Shown in pieces: positions 36,425 through 44,903 of a stretch of DNA of 64,000 nt. Each line of letters begins with the position of its first letter. Positions within the stretch are counted from its first letter, which is position 1. This stretch comes from Rhodovulum robiginosum (GTDB taxonomy: Bacteria > Pseudomonadota > Alphaproteobacteria > Rhodobacterales > Rhodobacteraceae), in NCBI RefSeq assembly GCF_003944755.1, contig NZ_RWGU01000046.1, forward strand, positions 1 to 64,000, given 5' to 3'. The notes beneath the pieces were generated by a model that was given only the letters and a program-made list of their open reading frames with translations, was not told the origin of the DNA and ran no database searches. The translations under genes were made by a program, and so were the position numbers.

Positions 36425-37078
36425 TCACGCCTCATTGTTCCTTGTTGAAAATGGAAGAAGTATGCAATCTTTCATAAGGGCTTCAGCGACTTCTCCAGGG
36501 TCTGATGATAGAGTATCTATTTCCATAATCCATTTCGGGTGAGAAACCATAATTTTTGCTGCTTGAGAAAGTGCTTGGCCAATTCCGCCATGAGATCGCA
36601 CGCTTTCGGAAAATCTACTTTGAAATTCATCCCATGAAAATTCTTTGCTATCAATGCGTAAGTCCTTTACCAGTTTCACCTTAACATTTCTTTGCGAGTA
36701 GTTGTTCAGGAAGCCATGAACCCACTGATCTCGTGCATACCTAACTGTCAATTGTAGGTCGGTCGAAACCAGAGAAAGCAACTTGCCTGCGAATTGCGCT
36801 TTTACTGCAAGTATCTCACCATTCATGCCTAGAGTGTCAAAGCCCTTTTGCCTGGCCTCGTCTACGAGCCGTGGTAAGCCTCTCTCACTGGCCTCGAAAA
36901 TATCGTAAAGTGAGCAGAAGTATATTGAGAAGGCTTGAGCGCGCAATTCTTGGTCGTCTGTTGTGGTTGGGTCCAAGAAAAATCTGCCCCAAGCCCGCAA
37001 GGGTATTGTTGCCCCACTCACAAGTTGAGCCATGCCGTGAGAAATTCTCACTTTCTCTTTAGAATCTTCAGGCCCCAT
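36425..37078 (-). CDS. AT-rich orphan protein, no known family
   Basis: 217 aa. Predominantly helical, soluble, without signal peptide or membrane segment. Codon third positions are clearly A/T-rich compared with uvrB upstream and the PH-like gene downstream, which suggests recent acquisition. It begins 8 bases after the uvrB stop, with AGGAGA about 13 bases upstream, and ends next to palindromic repeat copy 2. I find no recognisable motif; it may be a HEPN-like or other helical defence-associated protein, but nothing in the sequence proves it. Confidence 0.55.
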   Translation of the reverse strand: MGPEDSKEKVRISHGMAQLVSGATIPLRAWGRFFLDPTTTDDQELRAQAFSIYFCSLYDIFEASERGLPRLVDEARQKGFDTLGMNGEILAVKAQFAGKLLSLVSTDLQLTVRYARDQWVHGFLNNYSQRNVKVKLVKDLRIDSKEFSWDEFQSRFSESVRSHGGIGQALSQAAKIMVSHPKWIMEIDTLSSDPGEVAEALMKDCILLPFSTRNNEA

Positions 37079-37086
37079 TTGACAGC

Positions 37087-39270
37087 TTATCTCCTCCCCC
37101 TCTTCCCGCCGCGCTGCCCGGCGCGCCCCGCCGTCGACCGCCCCTTGGTCCCCACGGCGCTTTCCACCGCCTCTTCCACCGCCGATTGCCGCGCCAGCGG
37201 GTCGTCGGAAATCGCCAGGTCCACCGCCTCCAACCGCTTGATTTCATCGCGCAGCCGCGCGGCCTCTTCGAATTCCAGGTTCTCGGCGGCCTTGCGCATG
37301 TCGGCGCGCAGCCCGTCGAGGTGCGCCTCCAGGTTGGCGCCGTGCATGGGCTTGTCGATCTGCGCGGTCACCCGGTTCATGTCGACATCGCCCTGGTAGA
37401 GACCCGCCAGAATATCTTCGACGTTCTTCTTCACCGTCGCGGGGGTGATACCGTGTTCCTGGTTGTAGGCGATTTGCTTTTCCCGGCGGCGGTCGGTCTC
37501 TCGCAGGGCGCGCTCCATGCTGCCGGTGATGCGGTCGGCATACATGATCACCCGGCCGTCGACGTTTCGCGCCGCCCGGCCGATGGTCTGGATCAGCGAG
37601 GTTTCCGAGCGCAGGAAGCCCTCCTTGTCCGCGTCCAGAATGGCCACCAACCCGCATTCGGGGATATCCAGCCCCTCGCGCAGCAGGTTGATGCCCACCA
37701 GCACATCGAAGGCGCCCAGCCGCAGGTCGCGCAGGATCTCTATCCGCTCGATCGTGTCGATGTCGGAATGCATGTAGCGCACGCGGATGCCCTGTTCGTG
37801 CAGGTATTCGGTCAGGTCCTCGGCCATGCGCTTGGTCAGCACCGTGCAAAGCGTGCGATACCCCGCGGCGGCGACCCTGCGCACCTCGTCCAGCAGGTCG
37901 TCCACCTGCATCTCGACCGGGCGGATTTCCACCTGCGGGTCCAAGAGGCCCGTGGGGCGGATCACCTGTTCGGTGAAGACGCCGCCGGTCTGCTCCATCT
38001 CCCACGGGCCCGGCGTGGCCGAGACGAAGACCGACTGCGGGCGCATCGCGTCCCATTCCTCGAATTTCAGCGGGCGGTTGTCCATGCACGACGGCAGGCG
38101 AAAGCCGTGTTCGGCCAGCGTGAACTTGCGCCGGTAATCGCCCCGGTACATGCCGCCGATCTGGGGCACCGAAACGTGGCTTTCGTCGGCGAAGACGATG
38201 GCATGGTCGGGGATGAATTCGAAAAGGGTGGGGGGCGGCTCTCCGGGGGCGCGGCCGGTCAGGTAGCGCGAGTAGTTCTCGATGCCGTTGCAGACGCCGG
38301 TGGCTTCCAGCATCTCCAGGTCGAAATTGGTGCGCTGTTCCAGCCGCTGGGCCTCCAGCAGCTTGCCCTCGGCCACCAGTTGGTCCAGCCGCTGGCGCAG
38401 CTCTTTCTTGATCTGCTGGATGGCCTGCTGCATCGTCGGCTTGGGCGTGACGTAGTGCGAATTGGCGTAGACGCGGATACGGTCGAAGGTGTCGGTCTTT
38501 TGCCCCGTCAGCGGGTCGAACTCGGTGATGCCCTCCAGCTCGTCGCCGAAAAACGACAGCCGCCAGGCGCGGTCTTCGAGGTGGGCGGGCCAGAGCTCCA
38601 GCACGTCGCCGCGCACGCGAAAGCTGCCGCGCTGAAAGGCCTGGTCGTTGCGGCGGTATTGCTGGGCCACCAGGTCGGCGATGATCTTGCGCTGGTCGTA
38701 GTCGTTGCCGGCGATCAGGTCTTGCGTCATCGCGCCGTAGGTCTCGACGCTGCCGATGCCGTAGATGCACGAGACCGAGGCCACGATGATCACGTCGTCG
38801 CGCTCCAGAAGCGCCCGTGTCGCCGAATGGCGCATCCGGTCGATCTGCTCGTTGATCTGCGATTCCTTCTCGATGAAGGTGTCCGAGCGCGGAACGTAGG
38901 CTTCGGGCTGATAATAGTCGTAATAGCTGACGAAATATTCCACCGCGTTTTCAGGGAAGAACCTCTTGAACTCGCCGTAGAGCTGGGCGGCCAGCGTCTT
39001 GTTGGGCGCAAGGATGATGGCCGGGCGCTGGGTTTCTTCGATCAGCTTGGCCATGGTAAAGGTTTTGCCCGTGCCGGTGGCGCCCAGAAGCACCTGCTCG
39101 CGCTCGCCGGCGGTCACGCCCCGGGCCAGCTCGGCGATCGCCGTGGGCTGGTCGCCGGAGGGCGAAAACTCGGTATGCATGACGAAACGCTTGCCGCCCT
39201 CCAGTTTTTCCCGCTCGCGGACAGGGGGCGCTGCGGCGGTGAGCGCGGAGGGTTCGGTGGAATAGGGCAT
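37087..39270 (-). CDS. uvrB: Excinuclease ABC subunit B
   Basis: 727 aa. Walker [13 protein letters not shown] (near residue 55), the DNA-clamping beta-hairpin [12 protein letters not shown], helicase motifs such as [16 protein letters not shown] and the C-terminal UVR motif ([18 protein letters not shown]) that binds UvrC are all present. UvrB verifies DNA damage after UvrA loading. The ATG at 39270 has AAGGA upstream; the frame is open to 39495 but runs into the next gene's promoter. It carries an Ala/Arg/Gly-rich C-terminal tail common in this group. Confidence 0.97.
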   Translation of the reverse strand: MPYSTEPSALTAAAPPVREREKLEGGKRFVMHTEFSPSGDQPTAIAELARGVTAGEREQVLLGATGTGKTFTMAKLIEETQRPAIILAPNKTLAAQLYGEFKRFFPENAVEYFVSYYDYYQPEAYVPRSDTFIEKESQINEQIDRMRHSATRALLERDDVIIVASVSCIYGIGSVETYGAMTQDLIAGNDYDQRKIIADLVAQQYRRNDQAFQRGSFRVRGDVLELWPAHLEDRAWRLSFFGDELEGITEFDPLTGQKTDTFDRIRVYANSHYVTPKPTMQQAIQQIKKELRQRLDQLVAEGKLLEAQRLEQRTNFDLEMLEATGVCNGIENYSRYLTGRAPGEPPPTLFEFIPDHAIVFADESHVSVPQIGGMYRGDYRRKFTLAEHGFRLPSCMDNRPLKFEEWDAMRPQSVFVSATPGPWEMEQTGGVFTEQVIRPTGLLDPQVEIRPVEMQVDDLLDEVRRVAAAGYRTLCTVLTKRMAEDLTEYLHEQGIRVRYMHSDIDTIERIEILRDLRLGAFDVLVGINLLREGLDIPECGLVAILDADKEGFLRSETSLIQTIGRAARNVDGRVIMYADRITGSMERALRETDRRREKQIAYNQEHGITPATVKKNVEDILAGLYQGDVDMNRVTAQIDKPMHGANLEAHLDGLRADMRKAAENLEFEEAARLRDEIKRLEAVDLAISDDPLARQSAVEEAVESAVGTKGRSTAGRAGQRGGKRGRR

Positions 39271-39421
39271 GATCGGTCCTTGGTTGCCTCGATGAATGTA
39301 ATGCGCCATGGGGCGGCCCGCCAGAGAGCACGCCAACCTTCGCCGCCCCCGTGGACATTGTTCGAGCCGCGGCCCCGTGGTACCATCGCGCCTAGCCAAT
39401 TTGCTTTCAGGGAGTTTTCGG

Positions 39422-40063
39422 ATGTCGATTTTTCGTCCCGCCCTGGCCGTGCTTGTCGCGCTGGCAACGCCGCTTTCCGCGCAGGCCGCCACCACGCTTT
39501 ACACCGATGTCGCCAGCTTCACCGCAGGCACCGGTGCCACGGCCCAGCCCGCTCTGCCCTTCGTCGGGGTGTTTACGGGCAGCGAGACCGTGGGCGATCT
39601 GACCTTCACCAACGTCTCTGGCAACACAATCATCAACGACACCACCTGGTCGACGCTGATCCCGGGCCGCGAGGTGGCGATCAGCGGGCGCGAGGACCTG
39701 GATATCGGCTTTGCCGCGCCGCTGTCGGCGTTCGGCTTCTACGCGCATGAGCCGAGTACCTCGACCGGCGTCACAGACGGATGCAACACGACCTGTGTGC
39801 CGTCGCTCTTTTCGCTGACGCTCTACTCCGGTGCGGCCACGGTGGGCTCGGTCGCGTTCAACATCCCCGACGATACGCTCGCCTTCTTCGGGCTCTCCTC
39901 CACCCTTGCGTTCGACAGGGTGGAACTGCGCGAGACCACGGGCACCGCGGACAACGAATTCTTCGGCGGGTTCTACACCGCACCGGCGCAGGTTCCGGTG
40001 CCGCCGGCGGCACCGCTTCTGGCCATGGCGCTGGGCGGCCTCGCCCTGCTGCGCCGGCGCTGA
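39422..40063 (+). CDS. Secreted protein with VPLPA-type C-terminal sorting tail
   Basis: 213 aa. Signal peptide [18 protein letters not shown].. (cleaving near SAQAA), a beta-rich mature domain with a Cys pair (CNTTC), and the C-terminal tail [23 protein letters not shown]-like: Pro-rich motif, hydrophobic helix, Arg cluster. This tripartite tail resembles the VPLPA/PEP-CTERM signals of Rhodobacteraceae that are cut by exosortase-like enzymes during surface export. CAGGGAG precedes the ATG. No exosortase is in the window. Confidence 0.8.
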   Translation: MSIFRPALAVLVALATPLSAQAATTLYTDVASFTAGTGATAQPALPFVGVFTGSETVGDLTFTNVSGNTIINDTTWSTLIPGREVAISGREDLDIGFAAPLSAFGFYAHEPSTSTGVTDGCNTTCVPSLFSLTLYSGAATVGSVAFNIPDDTLAFFGLSSTLAFDRVELRETTGTADNEFFGGFYTAPAQVPVPPAAPLLAMALGGLALLRRR

Positions 40064-40205
40064 GGGCATCGACGCCCCCCGGCGCACGTATCTCGCCTGG
40101 GTTTCGGCATCGCGGTAGTCCCGCGGCATGCAGGCTCTGCTTGCACTGAACGCGCCGAGCTTTCATATATTGCCCAGCAAGATCTCGGGGAGGACGGAGA
40201 CAGCC

Positions 40206-40517
40206 ATGCGCGCCCGCATCTACCAGCCTGCGAAGACCGCTATGCAGTCCGGCACTGCAAAGACCCATCATTGGGTACTGGAATTCGCCCCGGCTTCGCC
40301 GCGCGAGGTCGACCCGCTGATGGGCTGGACCAGTTCTGCCGACACCCAGGCCCAGGTTCGCCTGCGGTTCGAAACCCGGGAGGCTGCGCTGGACTACGCG
40401 CGCGAGCACGGCATCGACGCCCAGGTCTTCGAGCCCAAGACGCGCAAGCCGAACATCCGCCCGGGCGGCTATGGTGAGAATTTCGCCACAAACCGCCGCG
40501 CGGCATGGACCCACTGA
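40206..40517 (+). CDS. NDUFS4-like complex I accessory subunit
   Basis: 103 aa. [45 protein letters not shown] and [14 protein letters not shown] match the alphaproteobacterial ETC complex I subunit homologous to mitochondrial NDUFS4 (18 kDa). It would bind the peripheral arm of NADH dehydrogenase near the N-module. The ATG at 40206 has GGGGAGGA upstream. It is not with the nuo operon, as is usual for this gene. Confidence 0.9.
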   Translation: MRARIYQPAKTAMQSGTAKTHHWVLEFAPASPREVDPLMGWTSSADTQAQVRLRFETREAALDYAREHGIDAQVFEPKTRKPNIRPGGYGENFATNRRAAWTH

Positions 40518-40560
40518 AACGCTTGAAACCGGTGGCGGCGGGGGGCACAACACGCCAAGC

Positions 40561-40637
40561 GGCCCCGTAGCTCAACTGGATAGAGCAGGCGACTTCTAAT
40601 CGCCAGGTTGAGGGTTCAAGTCCTTCCGGGGTCGCCA
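40561..40637 (+). tRNA. tRNA-Arg (UCU)
   Basis: 77 bases with encoded CCA. Acceptor stem GGCCCCG / CGGGGTC, D-arm GCTCAACTGGATAGAGC, anticodon stem GGCGA/TCGCC with loop CTTCTAA (anticodon TCT at 40595-40597), T-arm with GGTTCAAGTCC. Reads AGA codons. It lies between the NDUFS4-like gene and the converging acyltransferase-like gene; no integration remnant is seen at its 3' end. Confidence 0.97.
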
Positions 40638-40672
40638 GGCCATCCGATCGCCGCGCCGACCGCCGATCCCGC

Positions 40673-41440
40673 CTATCCCGACGCCCACGCCACCAGCCCG
40701 ATGACGCCGAAAAGCACCGGCTGGTGCAGCAGGTAAACCGCCAGGCTGTGCCGGCCCGGCCAAGCCAGCAGGTGCACCGGCAGCGCCGATGGCCAGCCGG
40801 GCTCGATTCCGGCGGGCGGGACGGCCTTTGCCAGTGCCATGCCTGCCAAAAACGCCGAGAGCCAGGGGACGAGCGGCACGAAATCGACCGATGGCCGCAC
40901 CGCAGCGCTGAGCCCCGTCCAGGCCAGCCATGGCGAGGTAAAGAGCGCGCGGCCCAACGTGGCGTCGGCGATGACGACCGCCAGCGCCGCGGCTGCGACC
41001 AGCCATGCCGGCATCCGCAGAAACACCAGGCCGATCACGCTGGCGCCGGCGATGGCGTGCAATATGCCGAAATAGATGAATCGCGAGGGCAGCGCCGCAT
41101 AGGTGACGAGCGAGATGATGCAGGCCGCCCCGGCGATCCGGATCAGGCGCTTGACCCATGCCCTTGCGCGGAACCGGTTTTGGTAGGCGACGACGAAGCT
41201 GACGCCGGAGATGAACAGGAACGACCCGGCGACGATACGGGCAAAGACCGCCCAGCCGCCGGTCAGCGTGGTTCCCGCATCGACGAACCCGAAGAATTCG
41301 AGGTCATGGGCAAAGTGAAAGACGACCATGCCCAACAACGCGGTCGAGCGCGCGAGGTCGATCCACTGCAGCCGCGGCCGGCTTTCGGTGCCCAAGGGCC
41401 TGGTGCCGGGCGCGTCCGCGTTGTCGTGCGCAGGCAACAT
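40673..41440 (-). CDS. DUF1624/heparan-alpha-glucosaminide N-acetyltransferase-like membrane protein
   Basis: 255 aa with about eight membrane segments. LQWIDLARSTALLGMVVFHFAHDLEFF contains the conserved D-x-AR and His of this acyltransferase-like family, and FLFISGVSFVVA plus SLAVYLLHQPVLF are the other conserved blocks. Related to lysosomal HGSNAT and bacterial OafA-type acyltransferases; the substrate here is unknown. A 215-base gap with GC-rich palindromes and no gene separates it from pucC. Confidence 0.85.
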   Translation of the reverse strand: MLPAHDNADAPGTRPLGTESRPRLQWIDLARSTALLGMVVFHFAHDLEFFGFVDAGTTLTGGWAVFARIVAGSFLFISGVSFVVAYQNRFRARAWVKRLIRIAGAACIISLVTYAALPSRFIYFGILHAIAGASVIGLVFLRMPAWLVAAAALAVVIADATLGRALFTSPWLAWTGLSAAVRPSVDFVPLVPWLSAFLAGMALAKAVPPAGIEPGWPSALPVHLLAWPGRHSLAVYLLHQPVLFGVIGLVAWASG

Positions 41441-41655
41441 CTAGGTGCAGTCTCCCGGCTTGCCGCCGCGGCGGCGGCGTTTGGCGGCGCTGATGCGCGT
41501 CTCGGGGATCCTTGCGTTTTCAAAGGGGCCTGTCGAGGTGCGATCGGCGCGGGACCGGCGCCTGGCCCGTTGCGGCCCGCGGGGTGCCCTGCCCGCCAAG
41601 GCGGGGGCCTACCCGGCGGCCCCCGGCGCGGTGCAGGGCGCGCGAGAGGCCCGCG

Positions 41656-43056
41656 TCAGGTCGGTCGTTCTCCGCCGCCCAGCACCTTGGGCGCGACCAG
41701 TGGCCAGACAGTGACGAGGGTTGCGGCCAGTAGCATGAATTCCAGCGTGTAGACGAAGAAGTAAGGCGTCGCCGCGCCGAAGAGGTTGCCGATGGGCAGT
41801 TGCAGGATGACATCGCGCATCACGCCGCCCAGCGCGATGCCCCCGCCCGCGGCGGTGGCCTGCACGGCGCCCCACGCGCCCAGCGCCAGGCCGACCTGTT
41901 CCTTGGGCGCGGCGCGCATCGTGCCGGTCAGCGTGCCGTGGCCGAAGAGCCCCGCGCCGAACCCGGCCAGCAGCGTGCCGAGCACGAAGATTGCGGGCGA
42001 TTGCCAGGGGGCCGACATGGTGATCGCGGCAAAGGCCGGCAGGCCCACCAGCGCGCCCCAGCCGGCCATCACCATCGGGTCGGCGCCGCGGCTGAGCACA
42101 CGCGATGCCAAGGCGAACCCCAGCAGACTGCCGCCGGCCAGCGTGGCCGTCAGCTTGGTCGTGGCGGCCACGCTCAGGCCCAGAACCTGCCCGCCATAGG
42201 GTTCCAGCAGCACGTCGGCCAGGCCGAAGCCCATCGTCCCCAGCCCGATCGCAACCAGCAGGCGCGTCGCCCGCGTGTCGCGGACGAACATCTTCCAGGC
42301 GTCGGTGAATTCCACGTCGTCGTCGCGCCGCATCGCCCGCGCCCGATCGCGCGATTCCATCTTCCACAGGGCGGTGACGTTCAGGATCAGCGTCATCACC
42401 GCCGCGCCCTGCACCACCTTGATCAGCTTGGCGTGGTAGAAATTTTCGAGCATCACGCCGAAGACCAGCGCGCTGACGATCATGCCGACGAGCAGCATGA
42501 CATACATCAGCCCAACCACGTTGGGCTGCTGATCGCGCGGGGCAAGGTCGGTGGCCAGCGCCAGCCCGACGGTCTGCACCGTGTGCATGCCGGCGCCGAC
42601 CAGCAGGAAGGACAGGCCCGCGCTGGAATAGCCCAGCCACAGCGGCGCGCCCTCGGCCGGGCCCTGGCCCGACAGAACGATCAACGCGAAGGGCATGATC
42701 GCAAAGCCGCCCCATTGCAGCAGCGTGCCCTTCCATATGTACGGCACCCGCCGCCAGCCGAGGGCGGATTTATGGGTGTCGGACTTGAACCCGATGATCG
42801 CCCGGAACGGCGCGAACAGCATCGGCAGCGAGATCATCACGCCAACCAGCGTTGCCGGCACCTCCAGCTCGACGATCATAACCCGGTTCAGCGTGCCCAC
42901 CAGCAGCACCAGCGCCATGCCGACCGAGACCTGGAACAGCGACAGCCGCAGCAGGCGGCCGAGCGGCAGGGTCTCGCTGGCGGCTTCGGCAAAGGGCATA
43001 TACCGAACGCCCGCCGCGGCCACTTGCTGGATGGCCATCTTGGTGAATCGAGTCAT
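41656..43056 (-). CDS. pucC: PucC-family LH2 assembly/bacteriochlorophyll delivery MFS protein
   Basis: 466 aa with about twelve membrane segments. RLLRLSLFQVSVGMALVLLVGTLNRVMIVEL and KSALGWRRVPYIWKGTLLQ are hallmark blocks of the PucC/LhaA/Bch2 family within the MFS. PucC is needed to assemble the LH2 antenna, probably by delivering pigment or apoprotein. The ATG at 43056 has GGAGAG upstream. It is third in the pucBAC operon, separated from pucA by 213 bases that hold a hairpin. Confidence 0.95.
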   Translation of the reverse strand: MTRFTKMAIQQVAAAGVRYMPFAEAASETLPLGRLLRLSLFQVSVGMALVLLVGTLNRVMIVELEVPATLVGVMISLPMLFAPFRAIIGFKSDTHKSALGWRRVPYIWKGTLLQWGGFAIMPFALIVLSGQGPAEGAPLWLGYSSAGLSFLLVGAGMHTVQTVGLALATDLAPRDQQPNVVGLMYVMLLVGMIVSALVFGVMLENFYHAKLIKVVQGAAVMTLILNVTALWKMESRDRARAMRRDDDVEFTDAWKMFVRDTRATRLLVAIGLGTMGFGLADVLLEPYGGQVLGLSVAATTKLTATLAGGSLLGFALASRVLSRGADPMVMAGWGALVGLPAFAAITMSAPWQSPAIFVLGTLLAGFGAGLFGHGTLTGTMRAAPKEQVGLALGAWGAVQATAAGGGIALGGVMRDVILQLPIGNLFGAATPYFFVYTLEFMLLAATLVTVWPLVAPKVLGGGERPT

Positions 43057-43187
43057 GGGATCTGCTCTCCGGGTAACGCGGCGCGTTGGCCGCCCGCCAT
43101 TGCGGCCCCGGTCACGCCCGATTTCCGGTCGTGGCGCAAGATGTCGTCGGGGCGGGGAGGCTGGGCCGGCCCTCTGCAAGAGGCAAA

Positions 43188-43219
43188 CGAAGGCCAGAGC
43201 CAATGGGCCCCGGCCTTCG
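43188..43219 (-). terminator. Intercistronic hairpin pucA-pucC
   Basis: CGAAGGCC at 43188-43195 pairs with GGCCTTCG at 43212-43219; on the minus strand it is followed by TTT. Such hairpins downstream of pucBA are known to protect the 3' end of the short pucBA mRNA and reduce read-through into pucC, giving excess apoprotein over PucC. Confidence 0.55.
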
Positions 43220-43269
43220 CGCGATCTGTGACATGCACAGACTTATGCTTCGACGATGCCGTGGGCCGT

Positions 43270-43470
43270 TCAGGCCGTCGACTTTTCGGCTTGCACGTCG
43301 ATCATGGCGGCCTCTTCGACCATGGCGCCGCCATTGTGGTACTCGTACATCCAGTCGGTGTTCATCACGAGAGCGACGTGAACCAGGAACGAGCTGATGG
43401 CGACGGCGGCCAGAAACACCGGCACACCGACGGTCGGGCTAACAACGAGCCAAACTTTTGCGTTATTCAT
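43270..43470 (-). CDS. pucA: LH2 (B800-850) alpha apoprotein
   Basis: 66 aa. AKVWLVVSPTVGVPVFLAA aligns without gaps to R. sphaeroides PucA; His31 (SFLVHVAL) is the B850 bacteriochlorophyll ligand and Trp40 is conserved. Position 44 is Tyr as usual, but position 45, normally Tyr in B850 types, is His. The C-terminus is about 12 residues longer than usual (AEKSTA end). A single membrane helix spans about residues 13-36. It pairs with PucB to form LH2. Confidence 0.95.
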   Translation of the reverse strand: MNNAKVWLVVSPTVGVPVFLAAVAISSFLVHVALVMNTDWMYEYHNGGAMVEEAAMIDVQAEKSTA

Positions 43471-43486
43471 AAGTCAGGTCCTTTCT

Positions 43487-43642
43487 TTAGCCCAGCCACG
43501 GAGTGGCAACAGCGGCGAGGAAGTGCGCCAGCAGAGCGATCGCACCGAACACGCGGGTGCCATCGATAAGCTGCTTATGGACTTCTTCAGCTTCGGCAAG
43601 CGTCAGGCCGGTCGGCCAGACTTTGTCAGGATCGTCAGACAT
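43487..43642 (-). CDS. pucB: LH2 (B800-850) beta apoprotein
   Basis: 51 aa, identical in length to R. sphaeroides Puc[21 protein letters not shown] and [15 protein letters not shown] are family blocks; His22 and His40 (B850 ligand) and Arg30 (near the B800 site) are present, ending in TPWLG. The ATG at 43642 has TTGGGGAG upstream; longer open sequence to 43693 is leader. First gene of pucBAC. Confidence 0.97.
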   Translation of the reverse strand: MSDDPDKVWPTGLTLAEAEEVHKQLIDGTRVFGAIALLAHFLAAVATPWLG

Positions 43643-44275
43643 GTTGTCGTCTCCCCAATATGGTTTTCGACTTTGATCGTGCAAACCCTGCACGCGGGCG
43701 TCGACAAAGCGAGCCTGGAAACGAAGCGCCTAGGGCGCCCGGACCGCAGACCCGGCATCGTCACCAGTCAAAGATGTCACAAGAAGTTGACGAAGGCAAT
43801 GTCAGGCAAACGTTACACCGGCAAAAATCATGCGACATTTCGATCCGGCGATGGGCCGGTCGGTGGGGCTGAGGCGGCTGTTTTCTCTTTAATTTTTGGT
43901 TCGGCGCGATCGGTGGGCGGCAAAGGCGCGCAGGGCGGGCGGGGGCATATGTGCAGCCCGCCTTTCCGCTGCACAGCAGAATCGCGCGCGCCTGCGGGCC
44001 GGACGCACCGCCGCCCGGGCGAATCCGTCCGGGCAGGCCCGGCTGCCGCTCTGTGGCAAGCTGACGCAAGCGGATCGGGGGTGCGCCGAAACCGGGCGTT
44101 TCCGCGACATCCGCGCGCCGCGCGCGCCATGTGCGACGAGGCTTCCTCTTGAAATGCGGCGGGAAATATGAGGCCTTGCGCACACGACGATGTGAATTCG
44201 CCGTTCGATCCGCTCCGGCAACGACCGAGATACGGGGCCACGACCGTGCGCATGCAATAGCCCTAAGGAGGACTC
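43643..44275. promoter_or_regulatory. Divergent puc control region
   Basis: 633 bases between pucB (-) and the tandem-repeat gene (+). It contains two PpsR-type sites (43775-43817). A TTGACT (minus strand, 43766-43771) has no good -10 partner, and a TTGAT-N4 half-site near 43673 does not match an FnrL box. From 43818 to 44275 I see no gene or clear operator. Confidence 0.6.
43775..43817. promoter_or_regulatory. Tandem PpsR/CrtJ operator sites
   Basis: Site 2 at 43800-43817 is a perfect TGT-N12-ACA. Site 1 at 43775-43792 is TGT-N12-ACG (one mismatch). They are seven bases apart and lie 133-175 bases upstream of pucB. PpsR/CrtJ binds such paired sites cooperatively and represses photosynthesis genes under oxygen or strong light. 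The location upstream of puc strongly supports the call. Confidence 0.7.
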
Positions 44276-44569
44276 ATGACCAATTATCCCTGGGACAACT
44301 ACCCGAAACTCACCACGAAAAGCACCATCATGACCGATGTGGACTTCGCCAGCACGAGCTCGACTCCGTTCTCCGACATGTTCGGCTGGGCGCTGCTGTC
44401 GGACCGCAAGCCGAAAGTGGACCTGATGACCGAAGAGCCGACCCCGTTGTCGGCCCGCTTCGGCTGGGACGTCCTGTCCGACCGCAAGCCGAGCGTCGAG
44501 CTGATGACCGACAACCCCACGCCCCTGTCCAGGCAGATGGGCTGGGAACTGCTGGCCGAGGATAAGTAA
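44276..44569 (+). CDS. puc-divergent protein with 26-residue tandem repeats (possible LH2 accessory)
   Basis: 97 aa, soluble and acidic. After a short head (MTNYPWDNYPK...), the unit T-P-x-S-x-x-F-G-W-x-L-L/V-S-D-R-K-P-x-V-x-L-M-T-x-x-P occurs as residues 30-55, 56-81 and a shorter 82-97. The conserved F/M-G-W lie at 36-38, 62-64 and 88-90. TAAGGAGG precedes the ATG. It is divergent from pucBAC and shares the regulatory region with it. A role as LH2 gamma-like (PucE) or assembly protein is inferred from position only; I cannot confirm sequence similarity to PucE. Confidence 0.7.
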   Translation: MTNYPWDNYPKLTTKSTIMTDVDFASTSSTPFSDMFGWALLSDRKPKVDLMTEEPTPLSARFGWDVLSDRKPSVELMTDNPTPLSRQMGWELLAEDK

Positions 44570-44903
44570 GCGAAGGCCGGGCGACGGGCGCCGTCGCCAG
44601 GGCGGTACGGCCCGCGCGGCGGCCTGTCGGTCGCCGTGGGGCCAACGACTGGCAAGCGCCGGAAACGGTGCGCGTGTCTGTCGTTTCAGCGCGAAAGCCA
44701 TCTGAAACCGGGGGCAGGGGCTTTCGCCGACAGGCTTGTGCCGCCCATTGTCGCTGTGCAGCGGGTGATCCCTGCGACGGCCGTCCGCTGGGGCGGCCGT
44801 TTGCCATTTGCAGCCAGGCCGCGCCGCGCGGCGCCTCGGTGACCTCGCTCACTCATCCCGCCGACAGCCAGTGGTCTGACGAAGCGCCCGAAGGTGGCCG
44901 GCG
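44570..44903. other. Non-coding gap with GC-rich hairpins
   Basis: Between the tandem-repeat gene (+) and the alcohol dehydrogenase (-). GGCGACGG/CCGTCGCC (44580-44598) and ACGGCCG/CGGCCGT (44777-44800) can form hairpins; the first may end the tandem-repeat transcript although no T-run follows. No gene is supported. Confidence 0.4.

Noticed and set aside
39271-39421. LexA (SOS) box upstream of uvrB
   Set aside because: Only one GTTC occurs near 39360; no GTTC-N7-GTTC or GAAC-N7-GAAC pair.
37186-39750. 854-codon frame opposite uvrB
   Set aside because: Antisense shadow; UvrB motifs are fully conserved on the minus strand.
40561-40637. tRNA-Arg as an integration (att) site
   Set aside because: No integrase gene, direct repeat of the 3' end or mobile cargo was seen downstream.
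43668-43690. FnrL-like TTGAT-N4 site upstream of pucB
   Set aside because: Only the first half-site matches; the second half (expected ATCAA) is not present.
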